This document shows positions 46,740-58,890 of a stretch of 64,000 nt of DNA, piece by piece. This DNA is from Dimorphilus gyrociliatus (lineage: Eukaryota; Annelida; Polychaeta; Dinophilidae): positions 124,001 through 188,000 of the forward strand of contig CAJFCJ010000019.1 in NCBI GenBank assembly GCA_904063045.1. Reading direction: 5' to 3'. The notes under the pieces are model-generated. The model ran no database searches. It saw only the letters and a program-made list of their open reading frames with translations, and was not told where the DNA came from. The translations under genes were made by a program, and so were the position numbers. Positions within the stretch are counted from its first letter, which is position 1; each line of letters starts with the position of its first letter.

Positions 46740-47363
46740 ATATAAATCAATCTAGTTTATATTTTCTCAAATTTCTTGCATATTGTTCGTTGGTGAAATA
46801 GAGGGAGAGTTAAAAACTTTTAAGGTGTGTTGTTCTTTTCTTTTTTTTAATACAAAAATAATAGAGTTAAATGAATATGACTAAGACTTGTTGTTGTTGT
46901 TGTAGTTGTTATTAAAAAGCCAATTGAAAATAGAGATAGGACAATCTATCTATAAACGGTTATGAAAAGTTAATATTTGAACTGGTTTCCCTAGTCAAAG
47001 GAAAGTATATTCAGCATGTTTTTAGTACAAGTTACAAAAGTGGTTTTACTCTTTTTTTTGTCAAAAACAAGCTATTGTTAGTTGAGAAAGGTGACTTCTC
47101 AACAATGGTTAAAGAATATCGTTAGTTATCTAATTTAAATATGAAATGTAAAATGAAAAATTTGGTTTCTTTCTCTTAATGATTGAGTAGAACTTTTTAA
47201 AAAATATCTTGTTATAATAATATATTTCCGGTAACGACTAACATTCATTTGGGAATGGAGAAAAGATTGAGTTTCTTTAGTTGCCAAATTCTCTTCTAAA
47301 ATAAGAAAATTGGAAGGAATGGAAAATTGATTATTATACAGGAAATTAAGCAAAATAGGCAAA
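45795..47363. other. Convergent 3' region between SCaMC and the relaxin-receptor-like gene
   Basis: AT-rich sequence with a (TA)n run at about 46707-46738 and a GTT/TTG repeat near 46890-46910. No coding exon is recognised. The minus-strand open frame covering 47135-47422 overlaps the last receptor exon only in the wrong frame. Confidence 0.55.
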
Positions 47364-50300
47364 CTAACCGTCGAACTTAATACACTTTGTGCACAAGGTC
47401 CGTAGTAAATTATTTGACGCAAGAAAACGCTTGAATGGCTTCTGAAATTGTGGAGACGCCAGAGAATATAGGATCGGGTTTATGGCACTATTTATTGGCA
47501 GTACAAATATAATCAACCAAGCATGAGTTGTAGCTGAAGGTACCAGTAAAAAAAAAAGGGGAAAAAAAAAAACAAATGAATAACGTTAGGAAAGAAACAT
47601 AGGACGACGTATGCATTTAATGAAAAAAGAAGAAAAGAGCTAGAGGGCAAATCCTAATGAAAGCCTATCAACGAGAAAGTTTAAATATATTTCATATGTA
47701 GATTAACTTTTCAGTATCAAGTAATTTTCACCCTACTTTTACTCCATTAATTGGAGCCTACAGAATACATTAGAGGAGCATATTAACGGACCAGAAAGCT
47801 TTTACAATACGCTTTAAAAATAGAATATCCATAAAATTTCTCTCACAACTACTACTGTTAATTATATTTGGGCATTCCGATGAAAATTTGCACCGTCTTT
47901 GACACTTCAGGTGTAAAATTACTTAATCAAACAATAAATTACCAGAAAAATTACACCAAGTTTTAATAATAGTAGGAAAGTGCTGTTTCTACGGTAAACT
48001 GATAAAAAAAAGCATATTTACTAATATAAATATATATAGAATCTTACCGCCAACTTTTACTTCGCTTAGGCCTAGAATTTTTACTATAAATATAGGCGTC
48101 CAACAGAGGACATTCGTAAATACAATAAGGAAACATCTTGCAGCTAAAGCGGCGTCCTCGTCTTGCCACTTGTTTTCGGCTGATCTTTGCCTAGTTCTTC
48201 GAACGCTTGTGAACATTTTGGCGTATGAAACAGATACGAGGAGAACTGCTGTAACATTTATACCGAGGAAGAGAAAGGCCGAGTACTGCCAACCAGTTCT
48301 CCAAGGTTCATAAATATATAATGGGAGACACATTCCGTTACTTCCATAGAATCCTTCGGGGCCAAATTTCGTTGTAATAGTTACAGGTAATGCGGAGAGG
48401 AAGAGACCAATCAGCCACAGGCATAAAAGAAAAATCCAAGTTTGTTTGGTATTTAAATTTCTTGTTCTAAATGGATTTGAGATAACGCTGTAACGCTCCA
48501 CCGACATGAAGGTTAAAACGAAACCAGAGACCTGTTCATTATAATAATAAATAAATGTCACAATGTGCAATTACCGTAAGAACTTATAACCTAGGCGTTA
48601 TTTTACAAATAGTTGGCTCATTTATTTAATGCATTTGTCTTTTAAACAGGGTGTTACATACCATATAAATAAAATTTTCTATCCCTACTCTTAAGTGGAT
48701 CTTCGAAGCCAAACATGTTATGATATAGGCTTAATTTTTCCGCTTTTCCCTTCACTATGTTGAAGTATATATACGGTATGTACTAATATATATATATATA
48801 CAGTATATTCTAAATTAAAGTTTTTTAACCTCAATAGACTACTTACTTCAATGTCTTTCTATCAAACAACCTCTATAATTATTATGCAAAGAGTAGCTTT
48901 TATATAGAAAATACACATTTATGTATTCACTTACAATTCGTTTATTATTGTTTAAGTAATAAAAGTTGATCGACTTGTCATTTATTATTGAATATTTTCA
49001 TTGATTAACTATTAATATAACAACAAATCCTCCTTTAAAACTCTAATCTGTTGTTATAAATCTCGTCAACATTACACTTAGAAATATATACTCTTTATAC
49101 AGCATTTATCTTCTCTCGTTCTCTTTCTAGAATTTCTCTCTCATTTCTTTTTTTTTACTTATAGTCTGTAATAAAATCATTCTTTTTGATAAATGAACCT
49201 TTCATATATCAAATTTTACCCTGCAACTATTAACCCTATAGAATCATTTTCCTAAATGTATTAAATTCTAGGCATATCGGACTACTATATAGTTTGTTAA
49301 CTATTTATATCTGTATAGTACTTATCTATTAAGAAGGAAATGGAGAAAAGATAAATAATATACATTTATTAAATATTATTTATTATTAAGCATTTTATAA
49401 GTGTAATGGATAGCCTTGACTATTTCAGGCTGGGATTTATGTTTGTTGGTTTGTTTGAAGAAAGATTTCCTTAAACATGTTTAATGTTACATGATGTAAG
49501 ACAACGAATAATAGAATAATAGGAGTGCTTACCATTGCAGAGAGTACAGACAAAGAACCGATAAACTGGCATCCGATACTTCTTTTCCACGTTAGAGAGT
49601 GTTTGTTATATACGCCAGCGAAATGGGCGTCATATATTGCGATCATTAACAGGTAAACGCCCATAATGGAATCGGCAACTTTGTTTTGAGAGAGAGAGAG
49701 AGAGAGAGAGAAAAAAAAGAGAAAAGAAAAAGGGAAAAAAACATAAAAGATTGAGTAAAATATTTCTCTTCTTCTTTTATATCTATAAAAGAATATTCCC
49801 TACCGCATAGATTTATTATAAAAGCGGATGTCTTGTTCTTCTCCGTATTCTTTATCCTTGTTATTAAAACTAGAAGATTAGCAACAACTGTAAATAGGCC
49901 TATCACCCATATGAATACTCTAAGAATAGTATAGCCAAGGAGATGCCTGGTTAGTAAATTTACATTATCAATTAAGAATAATAAATATTTAAGTCTTACG
50001 TTAAACTTGAAATGCCGTCTGACTTTGGAGAGCAATTCGGAACGAAGTAGGCGTATTGACAGTATTTGAACTTCTTGAATGATCTATTTCGAGATATTTT
50101 TAATTATTATATATATTTTATACTGTATATATATATATAACAAACATTCTTTTAAGTTTGCTCATTGGAAACAAGTCAGTCGCAATATTATTAATAATAA
50201 TTCCTTCCAATTCCCTGGAAAAGAAGAGAAATACATAGAAAATCTTCTTAAAGGATAAAAACTATGCAATAGGTTACAAAGTCCTTAATTTCTTTAAAGG

Positions 50301-51196
50301 TGTCAACAATCCACGTCGTATAAATAAATTTTCATTGTAAGACAAATGACTGAAAAGAAGAAACGATTTTATTTTCAAAAGATGATATTTGTTTTTATAT
50401 TTATACTAACAGATCTTCCAGCTTTGTCATATTTGTAAACGTTCCCTCATCAAATTGCCTAATATCATTGTTCTTCAAGTTTCTAAAAGCATTTTGTTTC
50501 CATCTTCTATAAAATGAATAGCATTCAAATGTACAAATTACTTACAAGTCAACCAATTCCTTTAGCGCTAATCCACTTTTAAATGTCTTAATTTGGTTAT
50601 TTTCAAGATTTCTAATACGAAAAAGGTCATTAAAAAAAAACATATAATTAATAATATTTAGAATAAGGAAGGAAATTTAATTTATACAAAACTGACAATG
50701 TTGACAGATGATTTTCATCAGGTAGCATATACGAACCAAAAACTTGTAGTTTATTCCATCGTAGGGACCTAGTAGTGGTTATTTAGTTAGGTTTATAAAA
50801 GCAACCGACTGAGCAAATATTGTTCTTATATAATTAAAGCCGAAAGGAAGGGGAGGAGAAAAGTGCAGAAAGAAGAAGAAGCATTATGATATTATCGACT
50901 ACAACTATATATTGTGAAAATGCGATAGAGAGACGTTAGTAATGTCAGTGGTGTCGGTTCCACTGTGTATGGAAAAGAAAAAAAAATGGAAGGAACAGAG
51001 AAAAGAAAATATTCTAGATTAAGGTGTGAAAGCAGGATAGGAGTATAGATGAGGGAAAGGAACGTCTAGGAAAAGAGAATATAATAAAAAGATAATGAAA
51101 AGAGAAAACTCTTTAAAAAATATCTTTTAAAGCGGAGGTTTTTATATTAGTTACAGTAGAGAGGAAAAATAAGGAATGAAGAGAGAAATGATGCAT

Positions 51197-51246
<50 letters not shown>

Positions 51247-54200
51247 ATACATACATACAAACAAACAACGCACACGCACACACTAACAAACGAACTATGT
51301 TTTATAATAAAGAAACGAAGAGCATGTATTCTTAGTTTTTTCCTACAATATTACTTTATTTAATATATTTTTTCACTATGCTATACGTTCCTTACCAACT
51401 ATTATATGATGTTATTTATCATTTACTATACATTATACACACTATATTCATAAACAAAAAGAAGATAAATTGTAAAATATATACTAACAAGGTTTGCAGT
51501 TTTTTCGGAATGTTAAGCTTAGTAGAAGCATTAAATCTTAGTTGATTATGTTCTATTTGTCTAAAAAAGGTAAGAGAGAAAAAAAACGTAAAATTACATC
51601 ATTATCATCATCAATGTCATCGCTTTTTTATCCTCAAAATAATAAGAAAATGGAATATGTCACTAACAAGTATTCTAAATTTTGAAGTGTTGTAAAAGCA
51701 TCCTGATGTATAAATTTTAAATTATTACCATCAAGATTCCTGAAAGGAGAAGAAAAGGGAGAAAATGAAAAAGGTAATATTCATTTATACATATAAATAT
51801 ATATACTGTATATTTAGTTATAAAAGTATTATATATTTATAAAAACCAAACAAAAAAACCGTTCTATCTCATTAAAAAATACTCAACAGAGAATATAGTT
51901 TTGTAGACCCGGCAAAAGCATACTGATTTATCTTTGTTAAAGAATTTAAAGCCAGATTCCTGTCAAAAAAGAAAAGAAAAGACAAATTATTTTCAATTAA
52001 TATCTGCTATTTAACAATTTACTCCCTATATTTTATAGGAAAAAAGATGCTGATAGACCCTACATGCTTTCTATTATCTAATTTAACACTTCATTGTACA
52101 AAAGGGTATCAAATTAAATAATTCTGCTGGATTGGTGATATACTAACCTAACACTACTGATTATTATATTATAAAAGAGGATGAGGAGGAGTAGGAGGAT
52201 GAGGAAGAAACGTATAAAGAGATAGGAAAGGGATATATTGTATGTACATTCAAACAAATTGATACTTACAAGAACATTAATGAATTGGATGAAAATGAAT
52301 AATCAGGTATCTCTTTAATATTGACTTTTTTCATAACTCTGTAGGAAAGAAAGGAAAACTGACAAACGAACAAGAATAATAAAGAAAGAAAGAGGAAAAG
52401 AAAGAGAAAAACACAGAAAAGGATTAAATTGATTATTTACAATATTTTAAGAGTTTTCATTTTTTCGATGAAGTTTGTTGAAGGTAAAATACTATTCGTT
52501 AATAATTTACTGTTAAAAAAAAAGAAAGGCAATGAATTCCTTGTTTATAACAAAGAGAATGTAAAAAAAAACAGTATTTTAAAGATTAAATATACTGTAT
52601 ACACAGTATATCATAAAATATTATATAATATAATAAAAAATCGAACAGTTTGGTTATATTTTCTAATCCTGTATGGTATAAGTCTCTTAGTTTGACGTTT
52701 CCACAGGTAAGGTGACTTCCCCTGAGACAGGTGCAGTTAACTGGCACTTGACTTAAATCTATAAATTATTATGAAAGAAAAAGGAAAATAGAGAAAAGAT
52801 ATTTGTTTTGTTTGTTTTTTCATAAATTGTTAAATTAGAATTTTAATATAAACTTGGAATGTTGAGAAAGTTTGTATACAAACCGCAAGCTCCTTCATGG
52901 GTCTTATCCATTTGTTTATCCTTATTTTTTAAGTAAAAGTTTTTATAATTTCCGTGCCGATCTTCTACATTCATATTAATAAACGATTTATCAATTTAGG
53001 CCTTTATTAGTAAGAAAAATATATGTATTAATAAGTACTGCAAAGTTCGTCTGACTCGTCCCAGCCATTTTTACAATCTATTTTCTTATTACATATTAAA
53101 CTTTGTTGAATGCATTGATTTGATTCTCCACACTAGAAAGCAAAGATTAATTGTAATTAATTAAAAACTGTATATCAATTATTAACATTGATTTATTACC
53201 CGATGATGTAAGTTATCCTGGCATAAGCTATCTTTTGTTGAATCGACGGCGTAGCGCCCTAGTAGAGAGAGTTAGAAAAGATCACAGATTTTTCAACGAA
53301 ATATCATGATTAGTACAAATAAAAGTCTACTTTTGATTCTGGATTTTTATCAATAAAGGAGAAAATGAAAAGGAAAAAAAAACACTTTTTTTTTCTTTGT
53401 TCATAAATACAAAAATATTATAAAGGTTGACTTTTGAAAATGGTGAAATTCTGCTGTGTAACTGGGGTATATGATACGGTAATGTGTCTAAACCTTAATA
53501 AATGGGAATTAATGTAAGTAGAAGGGTCGGCCTACTGTCGAGGAAATAGTATGATTTAAACCTATTCTAAAAACGTTGAAATGTTGTAGGTTAACAGCTT
53601 TCATTCGTTTTGTGCGATTGTTAATTTTTTACGTTTACCTATATCTTTTCTTTTTAAAAAGAGCAGAAAAAGTGAACGTTCCTAGCATTCATTTCCTAAT
53701 AAGCCGTTTTATGTTAGTTAATAATAACGTTAGGTTTACCCTCTTAGTAAAATAAAACTAAGGGAGTAATGGGGAGTACTATAAAGAGAGAAAAAGGAAA
53801 CGGTTCAAATAGCGTTAGAGTGAGAGAGAGAGAGATAGAGATGTGGGTGGCAGGGTTGGTACGAAGAAGAAGAAGAGAAAAAAGAAAGAAAGAGAGACAC
53901 TAGGATTTAAAGAGACAGTCAGATACGGAAGATTATGGGAAAAAATGAAAATGGTAAGAAGAAGGATTATCCTTTAAAATTAATGAATTCTAGAAATGTG
54001 ACAAATTGTTGAAGAATCGTGCATTTATTGCTTATTTTAGTTAACTTATAGAATATAAAAAGTTAATGGGAGAATTAGATTGGACACCTTCTTTTATTTC
54101 TTCCCTTTTTTTCTTTCATATTGATTGTAAAGATTCTTAGTTGTAAAAAAAAAAAAAGTGATAAATGACATTTATTCTTCTTTAATATAACGGCTGAGTG

Positions 54201-54369
54201 GGTATCAATTGTCTATTCCCTCTCTCTAATCAAATTGTTCATATTTAAATAATTTTTTAAATTATCATTAGATATCTAATTTATCATACTAAATTCCATA
54301 ATCCTGCATTAAATATCCAACAGTCAAGTACTTACCTATTGTGAAAAGTATAACTATTACGCATGTCAT
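47364..54369 (-). CDS. Relaxin-family-receptor-like GPCR (LDLa, LRRs, 7TM)
   Basis: 19 exons, high to low: 54336-54369, 53200-53258, 53039-53132, 52884-52964, 52647-52758, 52270-52338, 51888-51959, 51668-51739, 51489-51560, 50697-50768, 50546-50611, 50411-50482, 50278-50349, 50146-50214, 50000-50083, 49804-49946, 49533-49678, 48048-48531, 47364-47533; 680 aa. It matches RXFP1/2-type leucine-rich GPCRs, whose ligands are relaxin/insulin-like peptides. A signal peptide ([11 protein letters not shown]) leads to one LDLa module (exons 2-3; six Cys and acidic [12 protein letters not shown]). A linker ([10 protein letters not shown]), nine one-exon LRRs and the hinge [13 protein letters not shown]...DGISSL follow. 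The 7TM part has [36 protein letters not shown] (TM3 end), [16 protein letters not shown] (TM6) and [11 protein letters not shown] (TM7). The LDLa module is essential for signalling in RXFP1/2, so it may be here too. The end of exon 5 (GTTCGA donor) is least certain. Confidence 0.9.
49687..49721 (+). repeat. (GA)n microsatellite in a receptor intron
   Basis: About 12 GA units followed by A-rich sequence lie next to the acceptor of the TM2 exon on the minus strand, so they form its pyrimidine (TC) tract. Length change here could affect splicing of that exon. Confidence 0.8.
51199..51290. repeat. (CA)n microsatellite plus CATA/CAAA repeats in a receptor intron
   Basis: About 22 CA units are followed by short CATA, CAAA and CACG-type variants. 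The run lies in the 720-nt intron between the third-last upstream LRR exon group and the exon at 50697-50768, and does not touch splice sites. Confidence 0.9.
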
Positions 54370-56206
54370 ATTTTCAATCCGACGAATGCTCGACTGAGAG
54401 TATTATGGTTGGAATAGGTGGCGCCTCATTCGATCCCAGAGTTTCCAGCGACTTCTTTAAAAAGTAAAACCTGCTTAATAATACTTTGCATTCATAATAT
54501 TCCTGTCCTCGTTATATCGGTGAATAGAGGGAAAACAAATGCTATTAGCATTCTGCATAACTTACATAGTAAGGTGAGAAGAAGAAGGTTATACAGGTAT
54601 AGACTTTGGGAAAGTATTACAAGATACCTTAGATAAACTTGGTATTGTATTATTTACGCGGAAAAAAGTATACAAATAGACCTACTTAAGCTAATCTGAA
54701 GAAATATTTCTGAGTAACGATGCTAATGTATCCAGATAGGTATCAACCCGAAAGACGTGTACGTTCCTTTCCATTCACACTCTCAGGATATCATGATAAC
54801 AACAATTCTTTTTTTTTTGTTTTTTTTTACATAAGCATATATTAACAAGTAGAATATATAAATAAATAATGAGTTGATATGTATTTTCTTCAAATTCTAT
54901 CATTTTCATGATTTTTCTTGACTTATCACGCTTATTTGTTCGACGTATAAAAAGTCTTTTTTTTATATTTAATGGAAGAACTTTCTATTTCACTTTTTAT
55001 CTATAGAATAAAAAAAACCTCATCTCCCTTCACTCTAGGTGAAAACTGTCTATAAAATGTCTTATCAAAATTTCTATATAGTCTTCTCACATCTTCCAAG
55101 TTAAAAAAAACGACTCTATTCTTTCTTTTCTTCTTTCTTTCTTTTTTTTAAGTATTCTATCTCATACTTATCCCCCATTTCTTTCTTATTTTAAATAATA
55201 TTATTCCGATTTGTGGGATTAACTGATTCATTTCCTTAATATTGATTAAAAAATGGCTTTTCGTGTTTATCCTGAAAGGAAGGAATGAAACGTAAAGCAT
55301 ATCTTAGAAATAATGCCTGTAAGTATCATTTACGATTATGCACTATGAAGTACATCTGGCTCGAAAGGAGAACAATTAAAAGGTTAATGAAACGTTAAAT
55401 ACTCTACTTTTCGTGCCATGGCCGCAGTTCTTCATTTAATAATATTTTCTAGATTTACCTTACAAATGCTTAACAAACTTCCTTTATTTTCCAAGGAAAT
55501 ATACAAGACTTTTCTGAGAAGCGCGCTTATCAGCTTAAATAATTATTTTACTAATTAATGTCCTTTCTATGTGTTATATGCTAAATAATCTGAATTAGGC
55601 CTCTCATTAAACTCTCTCTATCTTTCTCTCTCTGTCTCTGTCTCTCCTACAGAACATTTCCACTAGATGTGTTTACAATAACAAATAATTAGAGAGAACA
55701 TTTTTATCGCCTCTATTATCTAAAGTGATATTAAAATTGGTAAAAATCGAAAAAAGTCTCTACATTAAACCGGAAGTTGGAAGATTTATGCCCTTTATTC
55801 AAACGTAAAACTCACTTTTTACCGCTTAATGAGATTTACAGTATATTTATTATAAATCTTTCCATTGTAAAATGCTGTTCAACGAAAAAGAAAGAAGAGG
55901 AAAAAGATTCTTCATGCATTTATAAAATCATAACATTCTAAATATATGTGTATTTAATCATAATTTGATAATTAAGTATTGTACTGATTAACAAGGGTAT
56001 TATTTTTTTAAAAAAACACAAAAAGGGTACTAATTCATTATACAATAGGTGTCATAGCGCTATAGGATGCTTTATTTTCATCTTCAAAATTCACTCTTCT
56101 AAGCTTCTTAGCGTAATATTTTAAATAAAACATCATTAAGCCATTTAAATTTTCTCGTCTTTGCATCAACTAATTCAGTTAACTTGTAGGTTAACGTTAT
56201 ATTCGT
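54370..56206. other. Upstream region of the relaxin-receptor-like gene
   Basis: AT-rich sequence with poly-T and CT-rich tracts (for example about 55610-55650). It should hold the receptor promoter and 5' UTR. A 72-codon open frame at 54418-54636 overlaps the presumed leader on the other strand and looks like chance. No known gene is recognised. Confidence 0.45.
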
Positions 56207-56830
56207 CAGATGTTTAATCAAACTGTCTAATAGGTGTCGGGTTGGTTTTTATACTTCTATGAGTCCGTTATAGATTCGAGTTAGGAAATAACTGAGAATT
56301 TACTCTGCTAATTAACAAAAGAAAGGAATTTATATCGATATTATCGATGATAAGAATTCTGTTGAAGTGTACCTATAATCGTTTATTCTAATTGTCAAAA
56401 ATTTATTACGGCACTGTACATATCGTAATCTCTAGAGTAAAAACGTCCTAGGCGTCTAGAGTAACCGCATGGGTAACGCCCTTTGCCAATAACGATTCGT
56501 CGGCCTCTCGAGAAGGTGACGCTCAGGGTTATTAGGTTAAAAACGGTCGTAGCTTAACGGAAACAGTCGGGTAGACGGCAGGACTCAACACTTTATTGAA
56601 CGTTTCTCAGCAAGAGACCTCCGAAAGGTTCATCCAACTTAGAAAAGAATATTAGGAAGAGCGAAATAATTTAAAAGCGTTTAGATTTTGATGTCAACCA
56701 AGCCAATTGCATTCATCGACCGTTACTTAGCTCTAAATCCCAACATCATTGGTCTTATAGAGACGCCCTTATTAAACTAAAAAGGTCACAACTAAAAGTT
56801 CACAGGGTTTTGAAATTCAAAAAATTGGAA
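56207..56830 (+). pseudogene. Decayed MYORG-like (GH31) pseudogene fragment
   Basis: Translation of this stretch resembles residues about 330-540 of the intact MYORG-like protein at 36.5-39.0 kb, but is broken by many stop codons and at least one frameshift (an extra T near 56686-56690). The best block starts at 56458: TAW..PFANNDS..REGD..GY.VKN is shared with the intact gene. Upstream, IDDK (near 56345) and a gapless weak match to TWAKYK...ELAED are visible. After the frameshift, FRFDVNQAN corresponds to FKFDAGEAN around the catalytic nucleophile. I read about 600 bp and no intact ends. It is a dead duplicate, not a functional exon. Introns cannot be judged because the matching part of MYORG is one exon. 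Confidence 0.75.
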
Positions 56831-57422
56831 TAATTTCCATCAAGAAACTTTTAATTTGAAAACTCATCACAAGGGAGTATAAAGACAATTTACCCTCTTT
56901 CTCTAGCAGTGTAAAATTCCTACAATTTGAAGATAAGCGTTTATTCTCCTTTGTTACTCTTATACAAACAGAAAAAAAAGAAAAAGAATAGACAAAAGAT
57001 CTTGTCGTAGAAGATGATTTAAGAAAAGTATGAAGAGAAAATATATATTGCAAATAGTTAGGCCTAATTTCTTTCTCTAATCTAGCGGAAGACAAATTTC
57101 TTATCTGGCAAAAGTTCCTAATAGTATCCATTATGTGGGGAAAAACGAACAATCACGTGACCAACTACACGCCGAAGGGGCTATCCATGAAGATGAGTTT
57201 GAGAGATGAACTTGTTCGATGATTTGAGAAAGAGCAAGCAAGCGAGCGAGAGAGAGAGAGAGAGAGAGAGGGCGATAAAAAATAACAGAAGTAAAAAAAA
57301 ATGAAAGTACTATTAGATTATCCGTAGGATTTTACTATAAAGAAAAACTCTATAAAGTGTGTTTTTTAGGCATTTTATGTAATTTAAATTTTTTCCACAT
57401 TAAACATGAATGCCCTAATCGA
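56831..57422. other. 3' flank of the C1orf21-like gene with (GA)n repeat
   Basis: The region has a (GA)n tract at about 57246-57271 and an E-box TCACGTGA at 57153-57160. A 111-codon minus-strand open frame at 56817-57152 has no similarity and low-complexity Phe/Ser-rich composition. No exon is recognised. Confidence 0.45.
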
Positions 57423-58061
57423 CTATTCTCCAGTATAATCCCGGCCCTATCAAAGAAAAAAAAGAAAAAAGAGGTAAATTAAGGGCGAAAAGATTTTCAC
57501 TTTTTTTTTTCTTTCTTTTTTGGCAAATAAATAAGCCTAGAACTTATTACGTCAGCATATTTTCGTAAACGCGTTTAATCTTTATATAATTTCCTTACCT
57601 GCTCTACTTTTTCGTCGAGCATTCGAAAAAAATCGATCTGGCTACTCGTCATCGCTCTGTTCGTTTTAAACCGATTAAGCCGCTTCGTCTAGCGATACAA
57701 ATAAGCAAAATAGTATGCGAAATAGAAAAAAAACTGACTGTTGCCTCGAAACTGGCTTTTTAAGTATTTCTCCCGTTCTGTCGATCTCAGTATTTACTGT
57801 CCTTTTAGCTGACGATTGTATCTGAGTATCTGTTACAAATATATCAATATTTAAATAATATACAATAGATTTTATATTGTATATTAATAGTGAATATGAA
57901 AAAATAATGCGGACAATACAGCTTAAAGCAGATAGGATCGTATCATTCACATAAAAGATATACGAGTGTATATACATATAACAAATAAAATAAAGATATA
58001 GTTTACCTTGAATAACCTCCTCTCTGCTGTCTTGTTGCGTTTTAGATTGACTACATCCCAT
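57423..58061 (-). CDS. C1orf21: C1orf21-like N-myristoylated small protein
   Basis: Four small exons, 58007-58061, 57735-57829, 57599-57688 and 57423-57446, give 87 aa. The N-terminus MGCSQSK is a myristoylation signal with a palmitoylatable Cys3, as in C1orf21 (MGCASAK). The C-terminus has SSQIDFFRMLDEKVEQ followed by GRDY, closely matching the end of human C1orf21 (QQEFFRMLDEKIEKGRDY). Vertebrate C1orf21 is about 121 aa and has no assigned function; the protein is expected on membranes. The last exon is 24 nt (eight codons, stop included). The donor after exon 2 is weak (TCA|GTTTTT). A stronger GTCAGT lies 4 nt upstream but breaks the frame, so this junction is uncertain. The gene diverges from the NmrA-like gene. 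Confidence 0.8.
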
Positions 58062-58890
58062 TAATTGGCTCAAATTCTTAATTATCATTACTTGCAGGAA
58101 CAATATCTAATGCGAGAAGTTTGGAAGAGCAATTTGCTGTTTTCTTCTAAATTACTTCCGCGAGTATTGCTTTATTATCTGCAATATTCCAAACAGTCGC
58201 CTAGCTATATTCTTTACTATTGTGTTTGCGTACAGCCCAAACAAATAAACATATAAAAATTATATTTATACTGCAACGCTTTAACCTATATTTAAAAGTA
58301 TGCTATGGCATATGTATTTACGCTGTAACATATATATATATATATAATGTTTATATTTATCCAATAATGTGCTCTGGAATCTATACGTTCCATTCACTAT
58401 GAAAAATACTGCAATACATATGCAGTAATTGATTGATAAATTGTGTAATGCTTAAGACTTGGCAAATATATTTAAAAATGAAAACATACGATTAACTCCT
58501 TCCTTCCTGATATCCAAATAAAAATAAGCGCTTAGCTTAATCTGCAAATTGCTGTCGAAAATGGAATCAATTTTATGTTGGAAACCACAAAAAGCAAAAC
58601 GTTAACTTATATATAATGTACGAAAAAGCGTCGACAGGATTTACTTACTTTTAAACGAAGAAACGCCGTCTGGGAAACTGCAAATTTCCCACTAAACAAA
58701 TATCGGTATTACAGGCGCCGCTCTGCATCGCCACTCTTAACGAATCACGTGACTTTCCGGTATTTCTCTTTAGGCCTAAACTGCTCTCTTAATGCGCTGT
58801 TGTGATCGAACCGATCAAGTATATTAAAAAACACAGTGAGGATTAGAAGGCCCGCCGCAGTTAGCTGCTATAACAACTCCGACGAAGGTT
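58062..58890. promoter_or_regulatory. Divergent intergenic region between C1orf21-like and NmrA-like genes
   Basis: This 829-bp region separates two start codons pointing apart. A TCACGTGA E-box (58745-58752) followed by CCGG/ETS-like sequence lies about 140 bp before the NmrA-like ATG. GC content is higher from about 58640 to 58890. A TA-rich run lies near 58330-58345. No coding exon is recognised. Confidence 0.45.

Noticed and set aside
54418-54636. 72-codon plus-strand frame opposite the relaxin-receptor leader
   Set aside because: No similarity, and the position is best explained as receptor promoter or 5' UTR.
56817-57152. 111-codon minus-strand frame between the pseudogene and C1orf21-like gene
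   Set aside because: Low-complexity Phe/Ser-rich translation, partly antisense to the pseudogene, with no similarity.
57735-57740. Stronger donor GTCAGT at the end of C1orf21-like exon 2
   Set aside because: It shifts the frame relative to the conserved FFRMLDEK exon; the weaker GTTTTT donor keeps it.
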